This document shows positions 43,203 to 51,506 of a stretch of 64,000 nt of DNA, in pieces (position 1 is the stretch's first letter; every line of letters starts with the position of its first letter). The translations under genes were made by a program, and so were the position numbers. This stretch comes from a virus. Where the stretch lies: the IMG/VR virus record IMGVR_UViG_3300045256_000653, positions 1 to 64,000 of that record. One strand, 5' to 3'. The notes below the pieces were generated by a model. It worked only from the letters and a program-made list of their open reading frames with translations. It was not told the origin of the DNA and did no database searches.

Positions 43203-43892
43203 CTACTTTTTGAACTGCGCGCCGTCCGAGAAGAACGTGGCGGCATACGTCCAGGAGATGACCGGGTGACTTTCGGTTCCGAACTGCGATCCAAGCTCCA
43301 GGGCACGCCGGTAGAACTTGTGTGCCGACTTCCGGTTCTCGGAAGAGAGTTGCAAGATCGCCTCGCCCCAGAAGTACAAGGCGAGGAGATGGATCGCTCC
43401 GGAACGGGACGCAGCCGGTTCTCGGGGAATGGGACGCTTTCGGAGGCGGCGGATCTCTCTTGCAGCAAGCGCAGTTTTTCCGCGCGCCAAATCGACCCAC
43501 GCACAACCGGTGGCGTCGCTTACGTACGCTTCCCACGGGCGCCGGAGGAGCGGTTCGTCAAGGGCAACGATGTCCTCTCCAACAATGAGCTGCATCGCGG
43601 CCTCGATGACCTCTTCGCTGTACGTCCTCGGTTCGTACATCGAGAGGAAATCTCGAACGAGTTCGCGGGTTGCATTCGGGTGCGCGCCGGTGTCGGCAGC
43701 GAGAGTGGCCGCTCGGAGAACACGCATCTCTCGGACGGTCCAATTCGTGGATCGCTCGTCCGGCTCGGTGACACTTACCGAGGAATCTCGGCGCGTCCGT
43801 TCCGACTCTTCGAAAACATCCCGCATGGCCTCGGTGGACTTCGACGCAAAGGTCGAGCCAACCGCTCGGAGCAGGTTTCGAGATGAGTTCAC
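43203..43892 (-). CDS. Hypothetical helical-repeat (TPR-like) protein
   Basis: 229 residues from GTG 43892 (alternatives downstream). The C-terminal half has paired helices such as ILQLSSENRKSAHKFYRRALELG, as in tetratricopeptide repeats. The N-terminus is Ser/Arg-rich. Convergent with 42758-43195 with a seven-base gap. Function unknown. Confidence 0.55.
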   Translation of the reverse strand: MNSSRNLLRAVGSTFASKSTEAMRDVFEESERTRRDSSVSVTEPDERSTNWTVREMRVLRAATLAADTGAHPNATRELVRDFLSMYEPRTYSEEVIEAAMQLIVGEDIVALDEPLLRRPWEAYVSDATGCAWVDLARGKTALAAREIRRLRKRPIPREPAASRSGAIHLLALYFWGEAILQLSSENRKSAHKFYRRALELGSQFGTESHPVISWTYAATFFSDGAQFKK

Positions 43893-43928
43893 ATTCCTCT
43901 TATACACCGTCCACACCCTTCTTGAATA

Positions 43929-43959
43929 GGGCCGCGTGTGTAAAAGCAGAACACGGCCC
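43929..43959 (+). promoter_or_regulatory. Imperfect hairpin between divergent genes
   Basis: GGGCCG-c-GTGT pairs with ACAC-GGCCC around a loop of about 11 nt. It lies in the 295-base gap between 43892 (minus) and 44188 (plus), which otherwise shows only a CCGTTTAACGG palindrome and no gene. Confidence 0.3.
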
Positions 43960-44187
43960 ATCCTCCCCGTTTAACGGAAAGAATACAACGACTTTCGCGA
44001 TGGGCGCAACATTTTCATTTACGACGTCGGGCAAAGTCTGTAGAAGGGAAAATTCCTACTCTGGCCGGCTACTTCATCTTCGCTTGAAAAAGGTGGTGGG
44101 CAGAACCGAGGCTTTTGATCGGGTTCGAGTTCGCTTGTACGAAACGTACGGGACCCTAGGAGAGGGTTCCAGTCGAGAGGGGTCCTC

Positions 44188-45180
44188 ATGGGTAACGTGA
44201 CGATGGTGCAGTCGCAGTCTTTGGCGTCCGAATCGATGATCGAGGCTTGCTGGCCCGAGGACATCCCTAGGAATTACAAGGAGATGGAAAAGCAGTACGG
44301 CGGCTTCGTCGCTGCGACCTTGCGCAAGTACAACAAGGTCAATCGGAATTTCTCGGAGCTTCTCGCGCACATCTGGATGCGCTTGATCCACGTGGACGTG
44401 ATCGGCAAATTCATGGCCTCCGTCGCGGAAAAGATGCCGCGCACGATGACGGCCACGGAAGCGTGCCACCTCTTGGGGGTCACCTTCGGACAGTGGCGCA
44501 CGAAGATGTGGGCGTACCACGTCGGCGATCCCGTCATCCGCAACGGCCGCATGGTGTGCCGCAAACAGGGCGGCTGGATGCCGACGCCGATCAACGCCGA
44601 GATCTTCCTCAAGAAGACGAACGGCAAGTCGAACGGCTACTCCTCGAAGAATGCGATCTTCGCCTCCGAGGACATCATGAAGCTCGCCTCCGACGAGCAC
44701 GAATTGAAGAACGGCGGCGTTCGCGGCCCGTTCGCCAAGCAGGGACCGCTCAACCTCCCGCAGCTCAAGGCGACGAAGGGCCATTTCCAGGCGTACCTGG
44801 CACGCACGATCCACTCGAACTTCGCGAACTGGTGCCGCACCGACGAGCGCAAGTACAGCAAAGATCGCCCGATGTTCCTCCGTACGGACGAAGAGGGCGA
44901 GGAGAGCAACTGGGAGGCGAATCTCGCCGACCCGCGTAGCTCGGGCCAAGAGACGACGGCCATGGTCAGCGAGGCGTGCAAGCGCCTCTCGACGACGCTC
45001 TACTCCGCGATGGAGGGCGTTCCCTCGTGCAAGCCCGTCGAGGAGCACGAGACCGAGATGTTCGAGCTTCTGGAGGACGGCTACACGCTGCCCGAGGTCG
45101 TCCGCAAGATGGACATCCCGGAGAAGGCCAAGAAGGCCATTCTCCGCTCCGTCGCCGATCTTCGCTCGCACGCTGCCTGA
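44188..45180 (+). CDS. Probable divergent RNA polymerase sigma factor
   Basis: 330 residues. YGGFVAATLRKYNKVNRNFSELLAHIWMRL resembles sigma region 2, and FQAYLARTIHSNFANWCRTDER resembles the end of region 2/3 seen in ECF factors. The C-terminal ELLEDGYTLPEVVRKMDIPEKAKKAIL looks like the region 4 helix-turn-helix. An insert of about 60 residues (TATEACHLLGVTFGQWR...) lies between. It could direct RNA polymerase to the CGGTGTA motif; that is a hypothesis. Homology is by pattern only. Confidence 0.5.
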   Translation: MGNVTMVQSQSLASESMIEACWPEDIPRNYKEMEKQYGGFVAATLRKYNKVNRNFSELLAHIWMRLIHVDVIGKFMASVAEKMPRTMTATEACHLLGVTFGQWRTKMWAYHVGDPVIRNGRMVCRKQGGWMPTPINAEIFLKKTNGKSNGYSSKNAIFASEDIMKLASDEHELKNGGVRGPFAKQGPLNLPQLKATKGHFQAYLARTIHSNFANWCRTDERKYSKDRPMFLRTDEEGEESNWEANLADPRSSGQETTAMVSEACKRLSTTLYSAMEGVPSCKPVEEHETEMFELLEDGYTLPEVVRKMDIPEKAKKAILRSVADLRSHAA

Positions 45181-45215
45181 TCGGGTAATCCTCTTGTCCG
45201 GCGTCTTCGGACAGG

Positions 45216-46157
45216 ATGGATCCCGTCTCTAAGCTCATCCTTGCCTCGTCGGAAGTGCGGCGCCGTCTTTGGGCGTCGCTTTCGTGGAACGAACGGTTTG
45301 CTGAGGTTTTCACGGTTCTTGCCGAGGCGACCCACGAGCCGTTCAGCCGGGCAATGGCCGCGATGTTCTTGCTTGCCGGGGTTCGCGGGATGCCCCCGAT
45401 CAAGGGCCAGAGCCCCGAAGAGTTCATGGCCGCTTTCAAGGGCGGAAAGCATGGACAGGGTTCGTGGCACTCCCAAGTCAACGCGCTCACGGCCATGCTT
45501 CCGCGTGGGTATGCGGGCGTCATTGGGGGTGCCGCCTTCAAGCAGGCGCTTGCCGTTTCCCGCAACAACATCGACACGGCCGAAGACATCCTGTCGATGG
45601 TCCTCACGACGTTTCTCGGCGGGGCGGGTCAGAACATCAAGCCGGTTAGCTTCGGCGAGGCGATCAAGCTCGTTCAGACGTCGGCGCACAACACTGGAAT
45701 CAACCTCGGAAAGAAGCGCCAGCGCGAGGTGATGCCGGGTGCGGGGGAAGAAGATGACGAGCGTTCGGGCGTTCCCGAGGGGATCGCTCCGGGCGTTCAC
45801 AACCTCGACGAGCTTGCGCACAAGCACGTGAAGCTCCTGCTCGAAGCGATGCATTCGAGCGCCCTCAAGAGCGAGCTGGAACACATCCATCCGAGCGCGG
45901 TCCAGTACGTCGAGCTTCTCCTGGAAGGCTACGACAAGTCCGAGATCCTCGGCATGACGCCGCGCGGGCAGGCGCTCCCGGGCGGGTCGAAGTTGAAGCA
46001 CCCGGTCACGAAGAGCGGACAGCCGCTCACGCCGCAAAACTGGTCCCCGTACGAGAAGAAGATCTTCGACACCATCCGTGGCTTCGCTGCAAAACACCAC
46101 ATTCACGAGCAGCGCGAGCACATGATGGAGCCGGTCTACGCGTACAGCAGGGCCTAA
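45216..46157 (+). CDS. Hypothetical protein, possibly sigma-like
   Basis: 313 residues. DTAEDILSMVLTTFLGG and FGEAIKLVQTSAHNTGINLGKKRQREV recall sigma region 2 (DxEDLxQE...) and its downstream helix, and VQYVELLLEGYDKSEILGMTPRG recalls region 4, but matches are weak. It sits 35 bases after the other sigma-like gene, so a duplicated or paired transcription factor is possible. Otherwise unknown. Confidence 0.4.
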   Translation: MDPVSKLILASSEVRRRLWASLSWNERFAEVFTVLAEATHEPFSRAMAAMFLLAGVRGMPPIKGQSPEEFMAAFKGGKHGQGSWHSQVNALTAMLPRGYAGVIGGAAFKQALAVSRNNIDTAEDILSMVLTTFLGGAGQNIKPVSFGEAIKLVQTSAHNTGINLGKKRQREVMPGAGEEDDERSGVPEGIAPGVHNLDELAHKHVKLLLEAMHSSALKSELEHIHPSAVQYVELLLEGYDKSEILGMTPRGQALPGGSKLKHPVTKSGQPLTPQNWSPYEKKIFDTIRGFAAKHHIHEQREHMMEPVYAYSRA

Positions 46158-46159
46158 CC

Positions 46160-46166
46160 CGGTGTA
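46160..46166 (+). promoter_or_regulatory. CGGTGTA start-proximal motif
   Basis: CGGTGTA with 10 nt to ATG 46177. Confidence 0.5.
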
Positions 46167-46176
46167 ACCCGGGTGA

Positions 46177-47832
46177 ATGGCTGATCTCCCGAAGAACATC
46201 ATCCTGCTCGGCGACTGCGAAGAGGTCCTCAAGACCCTGCCGTCGAACTACTTCGATGCCGTGATTTCCGACCCACCGTACGGACTGGGAACGAAAGAGC
46301 CCACGGCGCGAGACATCGAGCTGTACCTCGAAGGAAAGCCGCTCGACACGGGCGGAGACTTCATGGGCAAGCCTTGGGAGATCCCGAGCGTCGGCGTCTG
46401 GAAAGAGGTCTTCCGCGTCCTCAAGCCGGGCGGCCATGTTCTGAGCTTCGCGGGCACGCGCACATGGGACATCATGTCGATCGGCATCCGAGCCGCTGGG
46501 TTCGAGAACCGAGACACGATCTCCAGCCTGTTTTCGTCCCCCTGTCTCCAGTGGCTTCATGGACAGGGGTTCCCCAAGTCGCTCAACATCTCCGACGCCC
46601 TTCGGAAGATGGCCGATCGCGAGAAGGACCCCGAGAAGAAAGAGCGGCTCCTCGTGGCGTCGAAGGAACTCGAAGGCTACGGGACGGCGCTCAAGCCCGC
46701 ATGGGAGCCCATCCTCTGTTTCCGCAAGCCGATCGAGACGACGAGCCTTTCCCTTCAAGCGGCCGAGACCCGAACGGGCGGGATGAACATCGACGGCACG
46801 CGCGTCAAACATTCGAGCCCCGAGGACTTCGCCAAGCACAAGGAGCACGTCGATCGTATCAAGGCCGAGGGAGGCCAGTGGGGTGACTCGTGGAAGAACA
46901 GCTCGGATCTCTCGGGCGCCAACGAGGTCACGACGGCCGGCCGCTGGCCCGCGAATGTCGTCCTCACGCATTCGCCCGGTTGCACCAAAGTCGGCACGCA
47001 GGAAGTCGCCGCTCCCGTCATCAACCGCTTCACGGACGGGATGAAACCCTTCGGCGACGGCGCCGGACACCCCTACGAACAGAGCGGCGGGGGAACCGAG
47101 GCCGTTGCGGTATACGAGTGCGTTGAGGGTTGTCCCGTGAAGACCCTCAACGAACAGAGCGGACGTCTCACCACGAATTCAGGCACCGTCACTCCTGACA
47201 TGGCGTCGATGGGGTACCACGGAGGGCAGGGCAGCTCTCGGGTCGTGACTGCTTCAACGGGCGGAGCCGATCGCTTCTTCGCGCAGTTCATTCCGGAAGC
47301 GCCGTTCTTCTACACGGGGAAGGCCTCGAAGAAGGAGAAGAACGAAGGTTTCGAAAAGGGTCCTGCGAAGGTGTCCAAGAAGAAGGGACAGCGCCTCGTC
47401 GTTCTCCGCGAAAAGCTCGACGAGCCCGAAATGGCACTCTTCGTCAAGCACTGGCCGGACGACTTCCCCGATCCGCGTACGACCCCGCTCCCCGAGTCTC
47501 TGATCGCAGAGATCACCCCGGAGATCGTTTCCTTGTTCACGGTGGCCAAGCCGAACGACAACGTGCACCCCACGGTCAAGCCGGTCGAACTCATGCGATG
47601 GCTGGTTCGGCTCGTCACGCCGGCGGGAGGCATCGTTCTCGACCCCTACTGCGGATCGGGCACGACCTGCATCGGCGCCTTGGAAGAGGACAAGGACTTC
47701 GTGGCGATCGAGAAGGATCCCCTCTACTTCAAGATCGGGAGCAAGCGCATCGAGAAGAAGCTCGGCGCCGTCCTCGACAACCGATCGGCCTCCCTCACGG
47801 CGAGCGCGATCTACGATCTCCCCGACGACTAG
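46177..47832 (+). CDS. DNA methyltransferase (beta-class, DPPY)
   Basis: 551 residues. Catalytic motif IV SDPPYGLG comes first (near 30), while the SAM-binding block HPTVKPVELM...LDPYCGSGTT is at the C-terminal end: the beta order of N4-cytosine/N6-adenine methylases. Between them is a large target-recognition region of about 400 residues with Gly/Lys-rich stretches. No restriction partner is visible, so it probably protects phage DNA. Confidence 0.9.
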   Translation: MADLPKNIILLGDCEEVLKTLPSNYFDAVISDPPYGLGTKEPTARDIELYLEGKPLDTGGDFMGKPWEIPSVGVWKEVFRVLKPGGHVLSFAGTRTWDIMSIGIRAAGFENRDTISSLFSSPCLQWLHGQGFPKSLNISDALRKMADREKDPEKKERLLVASKELEGYGTALKPAWEPILCFRKPIETTSLSLQAAETRTGGMNIDGTRVKHSSPEDFAKHKEHVDRIKAEGGQWGDSWKNSSDLSGANEVTTAGRWPANVVLTHSPGCTKVGTQEVAAPVINRFTDGMKPFGDGAGHPYEQSGGGTEAVAVYECVEGCPVKTLNEQSGRLTTNSGTVTPDMASMGYHGGQGSSRVVTASTGGADRFFAQFIPEAPFFYTGKASKKEKNEGFEKGPAKVSKKKGQRLVVLREKLDEPEMALFVKHWPDDFPDPRTTPLPESLIAEITPEIVSLFTVAKPNDNVHPTVKPVELMRWLVRLVTPAGGIVLDPYCGSGTTCIGALEEDKDFVAIEKDPLYFKIGSKRIEKKLGAVLDNRSASLTASAIYDLPDD

Positions 47833-48092
47833 GCGGCGAGGCCGACGAGCACGAGCTTGGCGGGCCGACCGAGCTTCTTGATCTCGTGCTCACGCTTCAA
47901 GGCGGCGCTCTTCGAGCGGACTTCTTCTACTCGAACGAGCTTCCAAGGACGTCCGGCCCTCGTGGACTTCGCGCCCCGCTTCCCTTTGCCGTTGTGCTCT
48001 TCGCATCGACGAGAGGGTGACGTGGAAACGCCCGTGTAAAGCCTTCCGGTCGTCAGGCTGTAGAGCACGTAGACGTACCAGCGGTGCTTCAC
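47829..48092 (-). CDS. GIY-YIG endonuclease-like protein
   Basis: 87 residues from GTG 48092. Signature WYVYVLYSLTTGRLYTGVS supplies the GIY-YIG strands, followed by RRCEEHN and KLVRVEEV; the catalytic Glu may be in REHEIKKL. Size fits the single-domain UPF0213/YhbQ-type. Four-base overlap with the convergent methylase. It may be a repair or mobile nuclease. Confidence 0.85.
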   Translation of the reverse strand: MKHRWYVYVLYSLTTGRLYTGVSTSPSRRCEEHNGKGKRGAKSTRAGRPWKLVRVEEVRSKSAALKREHEIKKLGRPAKLVLVGLAA

Positions 48093-48094
48093 GA

Positions 48095-48328
48095 TTACCC
48101 GCGACGGTCGTAGGAGAAAGCCGCCGTCTTCAAACCGGCGATCTCTTTGGCCTTCTGCTCCGCCTTGTGGAGATCGGGGAAGTTGAACCCGTGGGGCACC
48201 ATCAAACCGGAGTCGAGATCCTTGAGCGTGACGTTGTACCCGCCCCGTGTGCTTTCGAAGACGTAGGCCTCCATGCCGTCTTCCTTGTTCGTGAACGTTT
48301 TGAGGGGCTTGGGGTGCATCGTACTCAC
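48095..48328 (-). CDS. Small hypothetical protein
   Basis: 77 residues, GTG start overlapping the upstream TGA. Beta-type N-terminus (MEAYVFESTRGGYNVTLKDL) then a helix, ending KTAAFSYDRRG. The AFSYDRR string is shared with the N-terminus of 34885-35175. Confidence 0.6.
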   Translation of the reverse strand: MSTMHPKPLKTFTNKEDGMEAYVFESTRGGYNVTLKDLDSGLMVPHGFNFPDLHKAEQKAKEIAGLKTAAFSYDRRG

Positions 48329-48993
48329 CAGGTGAAGTTGTTCTCGGCTTTGCGGTGACGGAGCGAGGAGATGATGAAGGGCCCTCGGCTGAGGGAGGCG
48401 TAGAGACCTCCCGCCCAGCGTTTGCGGTCCCAGTCCGAGAGATCGAGCATGGCACGTTCTCGGCGCGTCTTGATGTTGAACGCGGCGGCCTCGATCATCT
48501 CCTGGCGGTAAGGCTCCCAGACGGGCGCGTGGGCCATGACCCAGACGCTGTAATCGACGAAGCCTTCCTCGTAAAAGGGGTCACCTTCCGGGAACTTGGC
48601 GAGCGATCCATGGGTGAACTCGTGGGTGAGCTTCTCCAGCGTCTGGCCGGCCTTGCCACCCACGGAGGACGACAGACGAACCTGTCCGGTCCCAGGGTCG
48701 AAGCTTGCCGTGGCGCCGGCGGTGTGCTGGCCGTCCGGCATCGGTAGGATCTCGGGCAAGGGATCCATTCCGTACGGGCCGAGAGCGTGACCCACGAAAT
48801 CGTAGATCTTGGGCGCCCATTGCTCGACGAACTGGTCCCATTCATTGCCGAAAATGTGGCACGTGAAACGGCGAGAAGCCGAATCCTCGTCCCAGTTGAT
48901 GAAGCCCGAGGGCGGCCCCTGCAAGGTGTCGTCCGAGGCTTTCTTGAGCATTGCCTGGACCTTCGGGTCGATGGGGTCGCGGGAGGGATACAT
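48325..48993 (-). CDS. Zinc metallopeptidase-like protein
   Basis: 222 residues from MYPSRDPIDPKV (a start at 49047 would collide with the divergent gene). Signature KLTHEFTHGSLA (HExxH) with downstream EEGFVDYSVW providing the third ligand region. Smaller than the 33698 peptidase and not obviously homologous. No signal peptide; perhaps virion-carried. Confidence 0.75.
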   Translation of the reverse strand: MYPSRDPIDPKVQAMLKKASDDTLQGPPSGFINWDEDSASRRFTCHIFGNEWDQFVEQWAPKIYDFVGHALGPYGMDPLPEILPMPDGQHTAGATASFDPGTGQVRLSSSVGGKAGQTLEKLTHEFTHGSLAKFPEGDPFYEEGFVDYSVWVMAHAPVWEPYRQEMIEAAAFNIKTRRERAMLDLSDWDRKRWAGGLYASLSRGPFIISSLRHRKAENNFTW

Positions 48994-49008
48994 TCCGACA
49001 GGAGGCGA

Positions 49009-49026
49009 CGCAAAAGAGCTTTTGCG
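49009..49026. promoter_or_regulatory. 8-bp palindrome between divergent genes
   Basis: CGCAAAAG-AG-CTTTTGCG lies between the minus start (48993) and the plus start (49046). Same architecture (two-base spacer) as 35190-35209; probable operator. Confidence 0.4.
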
Positions 49027-49045
49027 GTTTGGACTTAGGAGCACC

Positions 49046-49813
49046 ATGGGCGACTCGTTCAGCATTCTCTACCCCACCGGCCTTGTGATGGACGTTGGAG
49101 TCCAATCCCCCGTCAATGGCCAGGGAAATTACGGCTCAGTCGTAGTCTCCCAACCCATCCCGGGCCTGGGATTCCAATCGCAGAGCTTCGGGACGTTCGC
49201 GCTCGCTCAAGGGCAGCTCAGCGGTCACCAAGGGACCATCGAGGCTCAGATCGTCACCGGCGTGCAGGGAAGTGCGAGAACCATCCTCGTACTCTCGACA
49301 TCGGATCCGGCAACGACGAACTCGAACATCGCGGTCGCCCTGGACAGCTTGAACCGACCCTACGCGATGGTCTACAGCGCTCTCGGAACGCAGATCGCTC
49401 TCTCGCAGGTTCAGGCGCGACCCCAAGATTCTAACGTCCCCATGACGATTCGTCTCGTGTGGAACACGCTCTCGCCCGTTCTTGGGGGTGATTACATCGC
49501 GTTGGAGATCAACAACACGCTCTTCCTCACGTGGGCCACGGGGCTCACCGCTGCGTGGACTCCGATTGTCCCCTCCGTCGCCATCGTCGGCGACGCGATC
49601 TCGGGACTATCTCTATCGGGATTCAACGGCACCCTCAAGAAAGTACAGGTGTCGAACACGCCGGTGCTCTCCACGCAAGCATCAACGACATCGCTCGTTC
49701 TCGGACGCAGCCAGGCGACGATCGTCGGAACGGGCAGCGTGACAGCGACCGCGAAGGCGGTTCACAAGGCCACAGCCGTCCTCGTCGGTCAGGCTACGGT
49801 CTCGACTCGGTGA
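49046..49813 (+). CDS. Putative virion surface/structural protein
   Basis: 255 residues with AGGAG before ATG 49046. Beta-rich, low charge; the pattern FQSQSFGTFAL, TIRLVWNTLS, DYIALEINNTLFLTW resembles a jelly-roll (LamG/concanavalin-like) domain of about 200 residues, with an Ala/Thr/Val-rich tail. It may bind a glycan or decorate the virion. Confidence 0.6.
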   Translation: MGDSFSILYPTGLVMDVGVQSPVNGQGNYGSVVVSQPIPGLGFQSQSFGTFALAQGQLSGHQGTIEAQIVTGVQGSARTILVLSTSDPATTNSNIAVALDSLNRPYAMVYSALGTQIALSQVQARPQDSNVPMTIRLVWNTLSPVLGGDYIALEINNTLFLTWATGLTAAWTPIVPSVAIVGDAISGLSLSGFNGTLKKVQVSNTPVLSTQASTTSLVLGRSQATIVGTGSVTATAKAVHKATAVLVGQATVSTR

Positions 49814-49940
49814 CGGTGTAGGAGAAATCTGTAAAAAAACTCTTGACCCGTCAAAAATCCACTTGTGCACTCGTCTAAGGGAGTGTACAGATAGTCGGGC
49901 GCCAGACTTGTTCTCTGGCACCTAAAACGAAGCAAACGAC
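49814..49940 (+). other. Leader region of the tRNA array
   Basis: Contains CGGTGTA (49814-49820), a TTGAC-cc-GTCAA palindrome (49843-49854), an AGTGTA copy (49882-49887) and a GCCAGA/TCTGGC hairpin. No gene. Probably holds the promoter region for the downstream tRNA genes. Confidence 0.35.
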
Positions 49941-50093
49941 ATGACTACCAGGCTCTTGCAAACCACCACAACCAAGCGGGCGAAAAGCCTCGCGGCGGTG
50001 TGGTGCATGCTGAGCCTCGGTTATGATCACGTCGCCACGCCCGCAGAACCCTCCGAATTTTCGCGCATTCAGCAAAATCCGGAGGGACCCTAG
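49941..50093 (+). CDS. Possible 50-residue protein
   Basis: MTTRLLQTTTTKRAKSLAAV... ending QQNPEGP. It fills the gap before the tRNA array with plausible codon use but has no clear ribosome site or family. Confidence 0.35.
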   Translation: MTTRLLQTTTTKRAKSLAAVWCMLSLGYDHVATPAEPSEFSRIQQNPEGP

Positions 50094-50138
50094 AGGCGGC
50101 ACTTCGATCGCGCACTGAGCGCACTTGAAGGCCGCCTC
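50093..50138 (+). ncRNA. Long structured hairpin upstream of the tRNA array
   Basis: GAGGCGGC pairs perfectly with GCCGCCTC; inside, CTTC/GAAG and GCGC/GCGC pairs continue the stem to a 5-nt loop. A second hairpin (GAAAC/GTTTC, 50142-50168) follows, then an A-rich stretch. It could be a terminator or a processed RNA. The remaining 50169-50308 holds nothing I recognise. Confidence 0.45.
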
Positions 50139-50308
50139 CGGGAAACTGGATGCGGCCTTCGGCGTTTCAGGCCCTCAAAAAATCGACCCCCAAGAATCTG
50201 ACGCTACCGATCTGCCCAATGGTTTGGGCGGATCCACAGGAGACGTGTAACCAATGACCCCCAAGACGACAATGCGAGAGAGCTATCCCAGCTCAGTCCC
50301 ATATTTTC

Positions 50309-50393
50309 TGCCGGGGCTGAGCATGAGTGGGCTCACCTGACTGTAAATCAGGCGTCTCTGACCGTGGGGGTGCGAATCCCTCCCCCGGCACCA
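50309..50393 (+). tRNA. tRNA-Tyr (GTA)
   Basis: Acceptor TGCCGGG/CCCGGCA, anticodon loop CTGTAAA, long variable arm as in bacterial tRNA-Tyr, CCA encoded. Confidence 0.9.
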
Positions 50394-50477
50394 TCAAGAA
50401 AGTTCGATTGTTCGAGGAAAGAAGGACCCAATGAAACGTAAGAGCGAGCCCGGGAAAGCCGGGCCAAAAGAAAGCGA

Positions 50478-50551
50478 GGGACGTTAGCTCAGTTGGTAGC
50501 AGCAGCGGACTTTTAATCCGTAGGTCGTGAGTTCGAGCCTCACACGTCCCA
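50478..50551 (+). tRNA. tRNA-Lys (TTT)
   Basis: Acceptor GGGACGT/ACGTCCC, loop CTTTTAA, T loop GTTCGAG. No encoded CCA. Confidence 0.92.
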
Positions 50552-50571
50552 CTCGGTCGCAAGGCCGAAAC

Positions 50572-50646
50572 GGACTCGTAGCTCAATCAGGCAGAGCAGG
50601 CGACTCTTACTCGCAAGGTTGGTGGGTTCAATTCCCCCCGGGTCCA
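50572..50646 (+). tRNA. tRNA-Lys (CTT)
   Basis: Acceptor GGACTCG/CGGGTCC with one T-G pair, anticodon loop CTCTTAC, T loop TTCAATT. Confidence 0.85.
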
Positions 50647-50687
50647 CTGGGAAAACAAAACGTTCGATCACATAGCAGTCACACCAT

Positions 50688-50759
50688 TCCGGGTTCGCCT
50701 AATTGGTAAGGCAGCGGTTTCTGATGCCGCCCAACGAGGTTCGAATCCTCTACCCGGAA
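50688..50759 (+). tRNA. tRNA-Gln (CTG)
   Basis: Acceptor TCCGGGT/ACCCGGA, loop TTCTGAT. A TTCG-capped hairpin (GGGGTCCC/GGGACTCC) follows at about 50765-50784. The next 240 bases to 51026 hold no confident gene, only a weak minus-strand frame. Confidence 0.9.
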
Positions 50760-51026
50760 CTGATTGGGGTCCCTTCGGGGACTCCCGGTCTTTGAAAATC
50801 TGCCAGGACTTGAGACAACTCTTTCACCGGGACGTTCTCTTCGGAGTGCTTCTCGGAAAAGCGTGCGCCATCGTGATCGACCCACGAGTATAGTGTGGGG
50901 CTACAGCGGGTGCGAAGAATGCGGGAGATCCCCGCATCACGCAGCAAGAGACTCTCTCCTGTTCGTTCGTGGAAGGGGCGGGGGCTCAAAAGCTCTCAAG
51001 CCGTTGGGCCCTCGCCTTTTCGTTTT

Positions 51027-51097
51027 GCTCGGTAGCCAAGCAGGCAAGGCAGTGAGCTGTTAACTCACCTATCGCTGGTTCGAATCCAGCCCGAGCA
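51027..51097 (+). tRNA. tRNA-Asn (GTT)
   Basis: Six perfect acceptor pairs (GCTCGG/CCGAGC) plus a mismatch at position 7; loop CTGTTAA. A second, interrupted tRNA-Asn occurs at 60663. Confidence 0.88.
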
Positions 51098-51100
51098 GCC

Positions 51101-51116
51101 GATCCCCAACGGGATC
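51101..51116 (+). promoter_or_regulatory. CAAC-loop hairpin
   Basis: GATCCC-CAAC-GGGATC directly after tRNA-Asn. Two other hairpins here use the same CAAC loop (52104, 63551). Confidence 0.4.
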
Positions 51117-51120
51117 ATTT

Positions 51121-51167
51121 GTGGCCGAAGCTCAAGTGGTAGAGCAGACACGGCGGGCTTCGGGCGC
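51121..51167 (+). tRNA. 5' half of a tRNA (fragment)
   Basis: GGCCGAA acceptor strand and a good D arm (GCTCAAGTGGTAGAGC) are followed by GACACGGCGGGCTTC but no matching anticodon or T arm. Either a decayed tRNA or a half whose partner lies elsewhere. Confidence 0.35.
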
Positions 51168-51506
51168 ATGCGCTTCGGTGCTCTCTGGGTCCCCACCTGG
51201 CCGTGGGCGCTCACACTGGGTGGGACGGTCGAAGTGAACAATCTCCCGGTGGGGATCGGCGGCGTGCAAGCCGAGGCTCTTCACCTTGGAAGCGGGCTTT
51301 GGGTCAGGGCGGGCGCCGGAATGGATCCCTTCGCCAGGCCGCACATGAATGCAGCCGCTGGCTGGTCGATCTTCGGTCTGGAGGTCTCGGGGTTCCCGCG
51401 CAACTCCGTGGTGACCAACGGCCAAGACCCGCGAGAAGCGGTGTCACTCTTCGCGACGATTCGAATCCCGCTCGGCTACGTCTTCTACGTGTTCGCCAAA
51501 CACTAA
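51168..51506 (+). CDS. Hypothetical protein
   Basis: 112 residues, MRFGALWVPTWPWALTLGG... with alternating hydrophobic beta segments and an aromatic C-terminal strand (IPLGYVFYVFAKH), as in small beta-barrel proteins. No signal peptide. It begins where the tRNA fragment ends and overlaps the convergent metallopeptidase gene by four bases. Confidence 0.5.
   Translation: MRFGALWVPTWPWALTLGGTVEVNNLPVGIGGVQAEALHLGSGLWVRAGAGMDPFARPHMNAAAGWSIFGLEVSGFPRNSVVTNGQDPREAVSLFATIRIPLGYVFYVFAKH

Noticed and set aside
50750-50989. Minus-strand frame containing LYSWVDHDGARFSEKHS
   Set aside because: It looks somewhat protein-like but has only a TTG start, no ribosome site, and ends inside tRNA-Gln; not enough support to call.
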